In this document: piece after piece, positions 22,696 through 35,742 of the stretch
Numbering within the stretch: the first letter of the stretch is position 1
Layout of the letters: each line of letters begins with the position of its first letter
Translations under genes and position numbers: made by a program
Assembly (NCBI GenBank): GCA_029224185.1
Contig: JANZKI010000027.1
Location: forward strand, 434,001 to 498,000
Length of the DNA stretch: 64,000 bases
From: Karalla daura
Lineage: Eukaryota; Chordata; Actinopteri; Chaetodontiformes; Leiognathidae
Direction of reading: 5' to 3'
The notes under the pieces: model-generated
Databases searched by the model: none
The model's input: the letters and a program-made list of their open reading frames with translations, nothing else
Told to the model about the DNA's origin: nothing

Positions 22696-23803
22696 TGTCG
22701 CGTCAACACAAAACATTCATTCAAACATTCACTCAAAACACAGTCACGTGGCCTAAGCTCCAAACCTGCAGGGGGCAGAGAGAAAGTTAGTTTTGGTAGG
22801 GTAACCAGGAAGTCAATCTGTGCTTCCTGTGGCGGCCATATCATCTGCATACCTGCATGGAGAAAAAAGTTTGCTAACAAAGTAGAAGCATCTAACAAAA
22901 GGAAATACACAGGAATCACACAACTAAACAAAGAAGATTACTCAGCTCACAGTCAAGACGCAACTGGTTGTCAACTGTCAAGTTATGTTAGATTTTACTC
23001 CGTTCCTGCTCAAACTTGAAAAGAGCCTCGTCTGAAGGACGCAGAGGGACAACTCAAATCTTCCTTCTCTTTTGTTTATTGAGTTTAGTAGATAGGTTGA
23101 TTAGGTTGATTTGGTTGATTAGGTTGATAACCTTCAAAATAAACAAGAAACATTGCATTACTTAAAGTTCAAACATAACAAATTCATGAATTCATAAATC
23201 TCAAATCAGTATGAATCAATCAAAATCAAAAATCAGAATATCAAATATCAAGTCTACAATCAACAAGGTAGCTTCAGAATCAGATTTCTTTCTTTGCAAC
23301 ATAAACCATGCATTCAAAATGATATAAATTGAGCCAGTTCATGTACAAACAATTGAAGTTGTATCAGCATAAACAAACAAACATTTTAATTCCATCAACA
23401 CTACAATACAATACAAGTAAGTAGATTTGAATGTTCAGGCTGTAAATTTGAGTGAACATGATAAAACAAAGTAATTCTTTCAGCATTTTCAGATATCAAA
23501 GTGACAAAGTGTTTCAATGTCCATTCCCCTACCAGTTGCGTCTTGACTGTGAGCTGAGTAATCTTCTTTGTTTAGTTGTGTGATTCCTGTGTATTTCCTT
23601 GTCTTCGATGCTTCTCCTTTGTTAGCAAACTTTTTTCTCCATGCAGGTATGCAGGTGATATGGCCGCCACAGGAAGCACAGATTGACTTCCTGGTTACCC
23701 TACGAATACTAACTTTCTCTCTGCCCCCTGCAGGTTTGGAGCTTAGGCCACGTGACTGTGTTTTGAGTGAATGTTTGAATGAATGTTTTGTGTTGACGCG
23801 ACA
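22696..23803. mobile_element. Element 9, foldback element, 1,108 bp
   Basis: Complete copy, consensus at the marker sites. Confidence 0.88.
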
Positions 23804-24840
23804 GTGGGGAAAAGCGCTTTGAAAAAGTGTGTTGACGCATTCACCGTTGGCCATTACGCAGTGCAGCAACAGGCCTAAACAGTGTTTAGAACGCCTAGTT
23901 GGGTTTGTCTACAGCCCCCTGCCTAGGAAACGGTGGGGAAAAGCGCTTTGAAAAAGTGTGTTGACGCATTCACTGTTGGCCATTATGCAGTGCAGCAACA
24001 GGCCTAAACAGTGTTTAGAACGCCTAGTTGGGTTTGTCTACAGCCCCCTGTGTAGGAAACGGTGAGGAAAAGCGCTTTGAAAAAGTGTCTTTACGCATTC
24101 ACCATGGGCCATTACGCAGTGCAGCAACAGGCCTAAACAGTGTTTAGAACGCCTAGTTGGGCCTTTTTACAGCCCCCTGCGTAGGAAACGGTGGGGAAAA
24201 GCGCTTTGAAAAAGTGTGTTGACGCATTCACTGTTGGCCATTATGCAGTGCAGCAACAGGCCTAAACAGTGTTTAGAACGCCTAGTTGGGTTTGTCTACA
24301 GCCCCCTGTGTAGGAAACGGTGAGGAAAAGCGCTTTGAAAAAGTGTGTTTACACATTCACCATGGGCCATTACGCAGTGCAGCAACAGGCCTAAACAGTG
24401 TTTAGAACGCCTAGTTGGGCTTGTCTACAGCCCCCTGTGTAGGAAACGGTGAGGAAAAGCGCTTTGAAAAAGTGTGTTGACGCATTCACTGTTGGCCATT
24501 ATGCAGTGCAGCAACAGGCCTAAACAGTGTTTAGAACGCCTAGTTGGGCCTTTTTACAGCCCCCTGCGTAGGAAACGGTGGGGAAAAGCGCTTTGAAAAA
24601 GTGTGTTGACGCATTCACCATCAGCCATTACGCAGTGCAGCAACAGGTCTAAACGGTGTTTAGAACGCCTAGTTAGGCTTGTTTACAGCCCCCTGCGTAG
24701 GAAACGGTGGGGAAAAGCGCTTTGAAAAAGTGTGTTGACGCATTCACCATCGGCCATTACGCAGTGCAGCAACAGACCTAAACAGTGTTTAGAACGCCTA
24801 GTTGGGCCTGTTTACAGCCCCCTGCGTATGAAACGGTGGG
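23804..24840. repeat. Satellite segment S9: F G H2 G B C D E
   Basis: Seven intact monomers plus E. The B monomer has tttacacattc, a CpG loss also seen twice in S10. D has gttaggcttg. Confidence 0.92.
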
Positions 24841-25948
24841 TGTCGCGTCAACACAAAACATTCATTCAAACATTCACTCAAAACACAGTCACGTGGCCTA
24901 AGCTCCAAACCTGCAGGGGGCAGAGAGAAAGTTAGTTTTGGTAGGGTAACCAGGAAGTCAATCTGTGCTTCCTGTGGCGGCCATATCATCTGCATACCTG
25001 CATGGAGAAAAAAGTTTGCTAACAAAGTAGAAGCATCTAACAAAAGGAAATACACAGGAATCACACAACTAAACAAAGAAGATTACTCAGCTCACAGTCA
25101 AGACGCAACTGGTTGTCAACTGTCAAGTTATGTTAGATTTTACTCCGTTCCTGCTCAAACTTGAAAAGAGCCTCGTCTGAAGGACGCAGAGGGACAACTC
25201 AAATCTTCCTTCTCTTTTGTTTATTGAGTTTAGTAGATAGGTTGATTAGGTTGATTTGGTTGATTAGGTTGATAACCTTCAAAATAAACAAGAAACATTG
25301 CATTACTTAAAGTTCAAACATAACAAATTCATGAATTCATAAATCTCAAATCAGTATGAATCAATCAAAATCAAAAATCAGAATATCAAATATCAAGTCT
25401 ACAATCAACAAGGTAGCTTCAGAATCAGATTTCTTTCTTTGCAACATAAACCATGCATTCAAAATGATATAAATTGAGCCAGTTCATGTACAAACAATTG
25501 AAGTTGTATCAGCATAAACAAACAAACATTTTAATTCCATCAACACTACAATACAATACAAGTAAGTAGATTTGAATGTTCAGGCTGTAAATTTGAGTGA
25601 ACATGATAAAACAAAGTAATTCTTTCAGCATTTTCAGATATCAAAGTGACAAAGTGTTTCAATGTCCATTCCCCTACCAGTTGCGTCTTGACTGTGAGCT
25701 GAGTAATCTTCTTTGTTTAGTTGTGTGATTCCTGTGTATTTCCTTGTCTTCGATGCTTCTCCTTTGTTAGCAAACTTTTTTCTCCATGCAGGTATGCAGG
25801 TGATATGGCCGCCACAGGAAGCACAGATTGACTTCCTGGTTACCCTACGAATACTAACTTTCTCTCTGCCCCCTGCAGGTTTGGAGCTTAGGCCACGTGA
25901 CTGTGTTTTGAGTGAATGTTTGAATGAATGTTTTGTGTTGACGCGACA
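24841..25948. mobile_element. Element 10, foldback element, 1,108 bp
   Basis: Complete copy, consensus at the marker sites. Confidence 0.88.
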
Positions 25949-28146
25949 GTGGGGAAAAGCGCTTTGAAAAAGTGTGTTGACGCATTCACCGTTGGCCATT
26001 ACGCAGTGCAGCAACAAGCCTAAACAGTGTTTAGAACGCCTAGTTGGGTTTGTCTACAGCCCCCTGTGTAGGAAACGGTGAGGAAAAGCGCTTTGAAAAA
26101 GTGTCTTTACGCATTCACCATGGGCCATTACGCAGTGCAGCAACAGGCCTAAACAGTGTTTAGAACGCCTAGTTGGGCCTTTTTACAGCCCCCTGCGTAG
26201 GAAACGGTGGGGAAAAGCGCTTTGAAAAAGTGTGTTGACGCATTCACTGTTGGCCATTATGCAGTGCAGCAACAGGCCTAAACAGTGTTTAGAACGCCTA
26301 GTTGGGTTTGTCTACAGCCCCCTGTGTAGGAAACGGTGAGGAAAAGCGCTTTGAAAAAGTGTGTTTACACATTCACCATGGGCCATTACGCAGTGCAGCA
26401 ACAGGCCTAAACAGTGTTTAGAACGCCTAGTTGGGCCTTTTTACAGCCCCCTGCGTAGGAAACGGTGGGGAAAAGCGCTTTGAAAAAGTGTGTTGACGCA
26501 TTCACTGTTGGCCATTATGCAGTGCAGCAACAGGCCTAAACAGTGTTTAGAACGCCTAGTTGGGCTTGTCTACAGCCCCCTGTGTAGGAAACGGTGAGGA
26601 AAAGCGCTTTGAAAAAGTGTGTTTACGCATTCACCATGGGCCATTATGCAGTGCAGCAACAGGCCTAAACAGTGTTTAGAACGCCTAGTTGGGCCTTTTT
26701 ACAGCCCCCTGTGTAGGAAACGGTGGGGAAAAGCGCTTTGAAAAAGTGTGTTGACGCATTCACTGTTGGCCATTATGCAGTGCAGCAACAGGCCTAAACA
26801 GTGTTTAGAACGCCTAGTTGGGCTTGTCTACAGCCCCCTGTGTAGGAAACGGTGAGGAAAAGCGCTTTGAAAAAGTGTGTTTACGCATTCACCATGGGCC
26901 ATTACGCAGTGCAGCAACAGGCCTAAACAGTGTTTAGAACGCCTAGTTGGGCTTGTCTACAGCCCCCTGTGTAGGAAACGGTGAGGAAAAGCGCTTTGAA
27001 AAAGTGTGTTGACGCATTCACTGTTGGCCATTATGCAGTGCAGCAACAGGCCTAAACAGTGTTTAGAACGCCTAGTTGGGTTTGTCTACAGCCCCCTGTG
27101 TAGGAAACGGTGAGGAAAAGCGCTTTGAAAAAGTGTGTTTACACATTCACCATGGGCCATTACGCAGTGCAGCAACAGGCCTAAACAGTGTTTAGAACGC
27201 CTAGTTGGGCTTGTCTACAGCCCCCTGTGTAGGAAACGGTGAGGAAAAGCGCTTTGAAAAAGTGTGTTGACGCATTCACTGTTGGCCATTATGCAGTGCA
27301 GCAACAGGCCTAAACAGTGTTTAGAACGCCTAGTTGGGCCTTTTTACAGCCCCCTGCGTAGGAAACGGTGGGGAAAAGCGCTTTGAAAAAGTGTGTTGAC
27401 GCATTCACTGTTGGCCATTATGCAGTGCAGCAACAGGCCTAAACAGTGTTTAGAACGCCTAGTTGGGCTTGTCTACAGCCCCCTGTGTAGGAAACGGTGA
27501 GGAAAAGCGCTTTGAAAAAGTGTGTTTACGCATTCACCATGGGCCATTACGCAGTGCAGCAACAGGCCTAAACAGTGTTTAGAACGCCTAGTTGGGCTTG
27601 TCTACAGCCCCCTGTGTAGGAAACGGTGAGGAAAAGCGCTTTGAAAAAGTGTGTTGACGCATTCACTGTTGGCCATTATGCAGTGCAGCAACAGGCCTAA
27701 ACAGTGTTTAGAACGCCTAGTTGGGCCTTTTTACAGCCCCCTGCGTAGGAAACGGTGGGGAAAAGCGCTTTGAAAAAGTGTGTTGACGCATTCACCATCA
27801 GCCATTACGCAGTGCAGCAACAGGTCTAAACGGTGTTTAGAACGCCTAGTTAGGCCTGTTTACAGCCCCCTGCGTAGGAAACGGTGGGGAAAAGCGCTTT
27901 GAAAAAGTGTGTTTACGCATTCACCATGGGCCATTACGCAGTGCAGCAACAGGCCTAAACAGTGTTTAGAACGCCTAGTTGGGCTTGTCTACAGCCCCCT
28001 GTGTAGGAAACGGTGAGGAAAAGCGCTTTGAAAAAGTGTGTTGACGCATTCACTGTTGGCCATTATGCAGTGCAGCAACAGGCCTAAACAGTGTTTAGAA
28101 CGCCTAGTTGGGCCTGTTTACAGCCCCCTGCGTATGAAACGGTGGG
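25949..28146. repeat. Satellite segment S10: F' H2 G H3 A H3 A B G B C A B C D B E'
   Basis: Sixteen intact monomers plus a chimeric E'. This is the most scrambled order in the window. The tttacacattc marker appears in two monomers. One H3 has t37 and t102. The element-bearing monomer is not preceded by D, and its head is A/C type. Confidence 0.9.
28030..28146. repeat. Chimeric element-bearing monomer E' (A/C head, E tail)
   Basis: The monomer has the TGTT head, t37 and g53 of A/C types, then the gggcctgttt tail and the gtatgaaacgg of E, and then element 11. The switch lies between monomer positions 53 and about 86 (window 28082-28116). It is the only one of 22 element-bearing monomers with a non-E head. 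Confidence 0.88.
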
Positions 28147-29254
28147 TGTCGCGTCAACACAAAACATTCATTCAAACATTCACTCAAAACACAGTCACGT
28201 GGCCTAAGCTCCAAACCTGCAGGGGGCAGAGAGAAAGTTAGTTTTGGTAGGGTAACCAGGAAGTCAATCTGTGCTTCCTGTGGCGGCCATATCATCTGCA
28301 TACCTGCATGGAGAAAAAAGTTTGCTAACAAAGTAGAAGCATCTAACAAAAGGAAATACACAGGAATCACACAACTAAACAAAGAAGATTACTCAGCTCA
28401 CAGTCAAGATGCAACTGGTTGTCAACTGTCAAGTTATGTTAGATTTTACTCCGTTCCTGCTCAAACTTGAAAAGAGCCTCGTCTGAAGGACGCAGAGGGA
28501 CAACTCAAATCTTCCTTCTCTTTTGTTTATTGAGTTTAGTAGATAGGTTGATTAGGTTGATTTGGTTGATTAGGTTGATAACCTTCAAAATAAACAAGAA
28601 ACATTGCATTACTTAAAGTTCAAACATAACAAATTCATGAATTCATAAATCTCAAATCAGTATGAATCAATCAAAATCAAAAATCAGAATATCAAATATC
28701 AAGTCTACAATCAACAAGGTAGCTTCAGAATCAGATTTCTTTCTTTGCAACATAAACCATGCATTCAAAATGATATAAATTGAGCCAGTTCATGTACAAA
28801 CAATTGAAGTTGTATCAGCATAAACAAACAAACATTTTAATTCCATCAACACTACAATACAATACAAGTAAGTAGATTTGAATGTTCAGGCTGTAAATTT
28901 GAGTGAACATGATAAAACAAAGTAATTCTTTCAGCATTTTCAGATATCAAAGTGACAAAGTGTTTCAATGTCCATTCCCCTACCAGTTGCGTCTTGACTG
29001 TGAGCTGAGTAATCTTCTTTGTTTAGTTGTGTGATTCCTGTGTATTTCCTTGTCTTCGATGCTTCTCCTTTGTTAGCAAACTTTTTTCTCCATGCAGGTA
29101 TGCAGGTGATATGGCCGCCACAGGAAGCACAGATTGACTTCCTGGTTACCCTACGAATACTAACTTTCTCTCTGCCCCCTGCAGGTTTGGAGCTTAGGCC
29201 ACGTGACTGTGTTTTGAGTGAATGTTTGAATGAATGTTTTGTGTTGACGCGACA
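28147..29254. mobile_element. Element 11, foldback element, 1,108 bp
   Basis: Complete copy with a private t264 in the left arm (caagatgcaact at 28410). Its left flank is the chimeric E', and the right flank resumes gtggggaaaaacgc with an a replacing the usual g. Confidence 0.87.
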
Positions 29255-30291
29255 GTGGGGAAAAACGCTTTGAAAAAGTGTGTTGACGCATTCACCGTTG
29301 GCCATTACGCAGTGCAGCAACAGGCCTAAACAGTGTTTAGAACGCCTAGTTGGGTTTGTCTGCAGCCCCCTGCCTAGGAAACGGTGAGGAAAAGCGCTTT
29401 GAAAAAGTGTCTTTACGCATTCACCATGGGCCATTACGCAGTGCAGCAACAGGCCTAAACAGTGTTTAGAACGCCTAGTTGGGCCTTTTTACAGCCCCCT
29501 GCGTAGGAAACGGTGGGGAAAAGCGCTTTGAAAAAGTGTGTTTACGCATTCACCATGGGCCATTACGCAGTGCAGCAACAGGCCTAAACAGTGTTTAGAA
29601 CGCCTAGTTGGGCCTTTTTACAGCCCCCTGCGTAGGAAACGGTGGGGAAAAGCGCTTTGAAAAAGTGTGTTGACGCATTCACTGTTGGCCATTATGCAGT
29701 GCAGCAACAGGCCTAAACAGTGTTTAGAACGCCTAGTTGGGCTTGTCTACAGCCCCCTGTGTAGGAAACGGTGAGGAAAAGCGCTTTGAAAAAGTGTGTT
29801 TACGCATTCACCATGGGCCATTACGCAGTGCAGCAACAGGCCTAAACAGTGTTTAGAACGCCTAGTTGGGCTTGTCTACAGCCCCCTGTGTAGGAAACGG
29901 TGAGGAAAAGCGCTTTGAAAAAGTGTGTTGACGCATTCACTGTTGGCCATTATGCAGTGCAGCAACAGGCCTAAACAGTGTTTAGAACGCCTAGTTGGGC
30001 CTTTTTACAGCCCCCTGCGTAGGAAACGGTGGGGAAAAGCGCTTTGAAAAAGTGTGTTGACGCATTCACCATCAGCCATTACGCAGTGCAGCAACAGGTC
30101 TAAACGGTGTTTAGAACGCCTAGTTAGGCCTGTTTACAGCCCCCTGCGTAGGAAACGGTGGGGAAAAGCGCTTTGAAAAAGTGTGTTGACGCATTCACCA
30201 TCGGCCATTACGCAGTGCAGCAACAGACCTAAACAGTGTTTAGAACGCCTAGTTGGGCCTGTTTACAGCCCCCTGCGTATGAAACGGTGGG
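29255..30291. repeat. Satellite segment S11: F' H2 H3 A B C D E
   Basis: Seven intact monomers plus E, the same recipe as S5 and S8. F' here has gtctgcagcc and a cctagg end combined with a116. Confidence 0.92.
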
Positions 30292-31399
30292 TGTCGCGTC
30301 AACACAAAACATTCATTCAAACATTCACTCAAAACACAGTCACGTGGCCTAAGCTCCAAACCTGCAGGGGGCAGAGAGAAAGTTAGTTTTGGTAGGGTAA
30401 CCAGGAAGTCAATCTGTGCTTCCTGTGGCGGCCATATCATCTGCATACCTGCATGGAGAAAAAAGTTTGCTAACAAAGTAGAAGCATCTAACAAAAGGAA
30501 ATACACAGGAATCACACAACTAAACAAAGAAGATTACTCAGCTCACAGTCAAGACGCAACTGGTTGTCAACTGTCAAGTTATGTTAGATTTTACTCCGTT
30601 CCTGCTCAAACTTGAAAAGAGCCTCGTCTGAAGGACGCAGAGGGACAACTCAAATCTTCCTTCTCTTTTGTTTATTGAGTTTAGTAGATAGGTTGATTAG
30701 GTTGATTTGGTTGATTAGGTTGATAACCTTCAAAATAAACAAGAAACATTGCATTACTTAAAGTTCAAACATAACAAATTCATGAATTCATAAATCTCAA
30801 ATCAGTATGAATCAATCAAAATCAAAAATCAGAATATCAAATATCAAGTCTACAATCAACAAGGTAGCTTCAGAATCAGATTTCTTTCTTTGCAACATAA
30901 ACCATGCATTCAAAATGATATAAATTGAGCCAGTTCATGTACAAACAATTGAAGTTGTATCAGCATAAACAAACAAACATTTTAATTCCATCAACACTAC
31001 AATACAATACAAGTAAGTAGATTTGAATGTTCAGGCTGTAAATTTGAGTGAACATGATAAAACAAAGTAATTCTTTCAGCATTTTCAGATATCAAAGTGA
31101 CAAAGTGTTTCAATGTCCATTCCCCTACCAGTTGCGTCTTAACTGTGAGCTGAGTAATCTTCTTTGTTTAGTTGTGTGATTCCTGTGTATTTCCTTGTCT
31201 TCGATGCTTCTCCTTTGTTAGCAAACTTTTTTCTCCATGCAGGTATGCAGGTGATATGGCCGCCACAGGAAGCACAGATTGACTTCCTGGTTACCCTACG
31301 AATACTAACTTTCTCTCTGCCCCCTGCAGGTTTGGAGCTTAGGCCACGTGACTGTGTTTTGAGTGAATGTTTGAATGAATGTTTTGTGTTGACGCGACA
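30292..31399. mobile_element. Element 12, foldback element, 1,108 bp
   Basis: Complete copy with a850 in the right arm, shared with elements 2, 13 and 14. Confidence 0.87.
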
Positions 31400-33210
31400 G
31401 TGGGGAAAAGCGCTTTGAAAAAGTGTGTTGACGCATTCACCGTTGGCCATTACGCAGTGCAGCAACAGGCCTAAACAGTGTTTAGAACGCCTAGTTGGGT
31501 TTGTCTACAGCCCCCTGCCTAGGAAACGGTGGGGAAAAGCGCTTTGAAAAAGTGTGTTGACGCATTCACTGTTGGCCATTATGCAGTGCAGCAACAGGCC
31601 TAAACAGTGTTTAGAACGCCTAGTTGGGTTTGTCTACAGCCCCCTGTGTAGGAAACGGTGAGGAAAAGCGCTTTGAAAAAGTGTGTTTACGCATTCACCA
31701 TGGGCCACTACGCAGTGGAGCAACAGGCCTAAACAGTGTTTAGAACGCCTAGTTGGGCCTTTTTACAGCCCCCTGCGTAGGAAACGGTGGGGAAAAGCGC
31801 TTTGAAAAAGTGTGTTGACGCATTCACTGTTGGCCATTATGCAGTGCAGCAACAGGCCTAAACAGTGTTTAGAACGCCTAGTTGGGCTTGTCTACAGCCC
31901 CCTGTGTAGGAAACGGTGAGGAAAAGCGCTTTGAAAAAGTGTGTTTACGCATTCACCATGGGCCATTACGCAGTGCAGCAACAGGCCTAAACAGTGTTAA
32001 GAACGCCTAGTTGGGCTTGTCTACAGCCCCCTGTGTAGGAAACGGTGAGGAAAAGCGCTTTGAAAAAGTGTGTTGACGCATTCACTGTTGGCCATTATGC
32101 AGTGCAGCAACAGGCCTAAACAGTGTTTAGAACGCCTAGTTGGGCCTTTTTACAGCCCCCTGCGTAGGAAACGGTGGGGAAAAGCGCTTTGAAAAAGTGT
32201 GTTGACGCATTCACCATCAGCCATTACGCAGTGCAGCAACAGGTCTAAACGGTGTTTAGAACGCCTAGTTAGGCCTGTTTACAGCCCCCTGCGTAGGAAA
32301 CGGTGGGGAAAAGCGCTTTGAAAAAGTGTGTTGACGCATTCACCGTTGGCCATTACGCAGTGCAGCAACAGGCCTAAACAGTGTTTAGAACGCCTAGTTG
32401 GGCCTTTTTACAGCCCCCTGCGTAGGAAACGGTGGGGAAAAGCGCTTTGAAAAAGTGTGTTTACGCATTCACCATGGGCCATTACGCAGTGCAGCAACAG
32501 GCCTAAACAGTGTTTAGAACGCCTAGTTGGGCCTTTTTACAGCCCCCTGCGTAGGAAACGGTGGGGAAAAGCGCTTTGAAAAAGTGTGTTGACGCATTCA
32601 CTGTTGGCCATTATGCAGTGCAGCAACAGGCCTAAACAGTGTTTAGAACGCCTAGTTGGGCTTGTCTACAGCCCCCTGTGTAGGAAACGGTGAGGAAAAG
32701 CGCTTTGAAAAAGTGTGTTTACGCATTCACCATGGGCCATTACGCAGTGCAGCAACAGGCCTAAACAGTGTTTAGAACGCCTAGTTGGGCTTGTCTACAG
32801 CCCCCTGTGTAGGAAACGGTGAGGAAAAGCGCTTTGAAAAAGTGTGTTGACGCATTCACTGTTGGCCATTATGCAGTGCAGCAACAGGCCTAAACAGTGT
32901 TTAGAACGCCTAGTTGGGCCTTTTTACAGCCCCCTGCGTAGGAAACGGTGGGGAAAAGCGCTTTGAAAAAGTGTGTTGACGCATTCACCATCAGCCATTA
33001 CGCAGTGCAGCAACAGGTCTAAACGGTGTTTAGAACGCCTAGTTAGGCCTGTTTACAGCCCCCTGCGTAGGAAAGGGTGGGGAAAAGCGCTTTGAAAAAG
33101 TGTGTTGACGCATTCACCATCGGCCATTACGCAGTGCAGCAACAGACCTAAGCAGTGTTTAGAACGCCTAGTTGGGCCTGTTTACAGCCCCCTGCGTATG
33201 AAACGGTGGG
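31400..33210. repeat. Satellite segment S12: F G H1 A B C D F/C H3 A B C D E
   Basis: Thirteen intact monomers plus E. The first B has gttaagaac, a marker of S12-S14. The last D has gaaagggtgg and the E monomer has taagcag, both shared with S13. The eighth monomer joins an F head to a C tail. Confidence 0.92.
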
Positions 33211-34318
33211 TGTCGCGTCAACACAAAACATTCATTCAAACATTCACTCAAAACACAGTCACGTGGCCTAAGCTCCAAACCTGCAGGGGGCAGAGAGAAA
33301 GTTAGTTTTGGTAGGGTAACCAGGAAGTCAATCTGTGCTTCCTGTGGCGGCCATATCATCTGCATACCTGCATGGAGAAAAAAGTTTGCTAACAAAGTAG
33401 AAGCATCTAACAAAAGGAAATACACAGGAATCACACAACTAAACAAAGAAGATTACTCAGCTCACAGTCAAGACGCAACTGGTTGTCAACTGTCAAGTTA
33501 TGTTAGATTTTACTCCGTTCCTGCTCAAACTTGAAAAGAGCCTCGTCTGAAGGACGCAGAGGGACAACTCAAATCTTCCTTCTCTTTTGTTTATTGAGTT
33601 TAGTAGATAGGTTGATTAGGTTGATTTGGTTGATTAGGTTGATAACCTTCAAAATAAACAAGAAACATTGCATTACTTAAAGTTCAAACATAACAAATTC
33701 ATGAATTCATAAATCTCAAATCAGTATGAATCAATCAAAATCAAAAATCAGAATATCAAATATCAAGTCTACAATCAACAAGGTAGCTTCAGAATCAGAT
33801 TTCTTTCTTTGCAACATAAACCATGCATTCAAAATGATATAAATTGAGCCAGTTCATGTACAAACAATTGAAGTTGTATCAGCATAAACAAACAAACATT
33901 TTAATTCCATCAACACTACAATACAATACAAGTAAGTAGATTTGAATGTTCAGGCTGTAAATTTGAGTGAACATGATAAAACAAAGTAATTCTTTCAGCA
34001 TTTTCAGATATCAAAGTGACAAAGTGTTTCAATGTCCATTCCCCTACCAGTTGCGTCTTAACTGTGAGCTGAGTAATCTTCTTTGTTTAGTTGTGTGATT
34101 CCTGTGTATTTCCTTGTCTTCGATGCTTCTCCTTTGTTAGCAAACTTTTTTCTCCATGCAGGTATGCAGGTGATATGGCCGCCACAGGAAGCACAGATTG
34201 ACTTCCTGGTTACCCTACGAATACTAACTTTCTCTCTGCCCCCTGCAGGTTTGGAGCTTAGGCCACGTGACTGTGTTTTGAGTGAATGTTTGAATGAATG
34301 TTTTGTGTTGACGCGACA
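33211..34318. mobile_element. Element 13, foldback element, 1,108 bp
   Basis: Complete copy with a850. Its E flank has taagcag, shared with the flank of element 14. Confidence 0.87.
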
Positions 34319-35742
34319 GTGGGGAAAAGCGCTTTGAAAAAGTGTGTTGACGCATTCACCGTTGGCCATTACGCAGTGCAGCAACAGGCCTAAACAGTGT
34401 TTAGAACGCCTAGTTGGGTTTGTCTACAGCCCCCTGCCTAGGAAACGGTGGGGAAAAGCGCTTTGAAAAAGTGTGTTGACGCATTCACTGTTGGCCATTA
34501 TGCAGTGCAGCAACAGGCCTAAACAGTGTTTAGAACGCCTAGTTGGGTTTGTCTACAGCCCCCTGTGTAGGAAACGGTGAGGAAAAGCGCTTTGAAAAAG
34601 TGTGTTTACGCATTCACCATGGGCCACTACGCAGTGGAGCAACAGGCCTAAACAGTGTTTAGAACGCCTAGTTGGGCCTTTTTACAGCCCCCTGCGTAGG
34701 AAACGGTGGGGAAAAGCGCTTTGAAAAAGTGTGTTGACGCATTCACTGTTGGCCATTATGCAGTGCAGCAACAGGCCTAAACAGTGTTTAGAACGCCTAG
34801 TTGGGCTTGTCTACAGCCCCCTGTGTAGGAAACGGTGAGGAAAAGCGCTTTGAAAAAGTGTGTTTACGCATTCACCATGGGCCATTACGCAGTGCAGCAA
34901 CAGGCCTAAACAGTGTTAAGAACGCCTAGTTGGGCTTGTCTACAGCCCCCTGTGTAGGAAACGGTGAGGAAAAGCGCTTTGAAAAAGTGTGTTGACGCAT
35001 TCACTGTTGGCCATTATGCAGTGCAGCAACAGGCCTAAACAGTGTTTAGAACGCCTAGTTGGGCCTTTTTACAGCCCCCTGCGTAGGAAACGGTGGGGAA
35101 AAGCGCTTTGAAAAAGTGTGTTGACGCATTCACCATCAGCCATTACGCAGTGCAGCAACAGGTCTAAACGGTGTTTAGAACGCCTAGTTAGGCCTGTTTA
35201 CAGCCCCCTGCGTAGGAAACGGTGGGGAAAAGCGCTTTGAAAAAGTGTGTTTACGCATTCACCATGGGCCATTACGCAGTGCAGCAACAGGCCTAAACAG
35301 TGTTTAGAACGCCTAGTTGGGCTTGTCTACAGCCCCCTGTGTAGGAAACGGTGAGGAAAAGCGCTTTGAAAAAGTGTGTTTACGCATTCACCATGGGCCA
35401 TTACGCAGTGCAGCAACAGGCCTAAACAGTGTTAAGAACGCCTAGTTGGGCTTGTCTACAGCCCCCTGTGTAGGAAACGGTGAGGAAAAGCGCTTTGAAA
35501 AAGTGTGTTGACGCATTCACTGTTGGCCATTATGCAGTGCAGCAACAGGTCTAAACGGTGTTTAGAACGCCTAGTTAGGCCTGTTTACAGCCCCCTGCGT
35601 AGGAAAGGGTGGGGAAAAGCGCTTTGAAAAAGTGTGTTGACGCATTCACCATCGGCCATTACGCAGTGCAGCAACAGACCTAAGCAGTGTTTAGAACGCC
35701 TAGTTGGGCCTGTTTACAGCCCCCTGCGTATGAAACGGTGGG
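34319..35742. repeat. Satellite segment S13: F G H1 A B C D B B C/D E
   Basis: Ten intact monomers plus E, period 2,532 bp. Two B monomers have gttaagaac. The tenth monomer (35497-35625) is a chimera: A/C head with t37, then D features from t54 onward, ending with the gaaagggtgg of S12. Confidence 0.92.
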
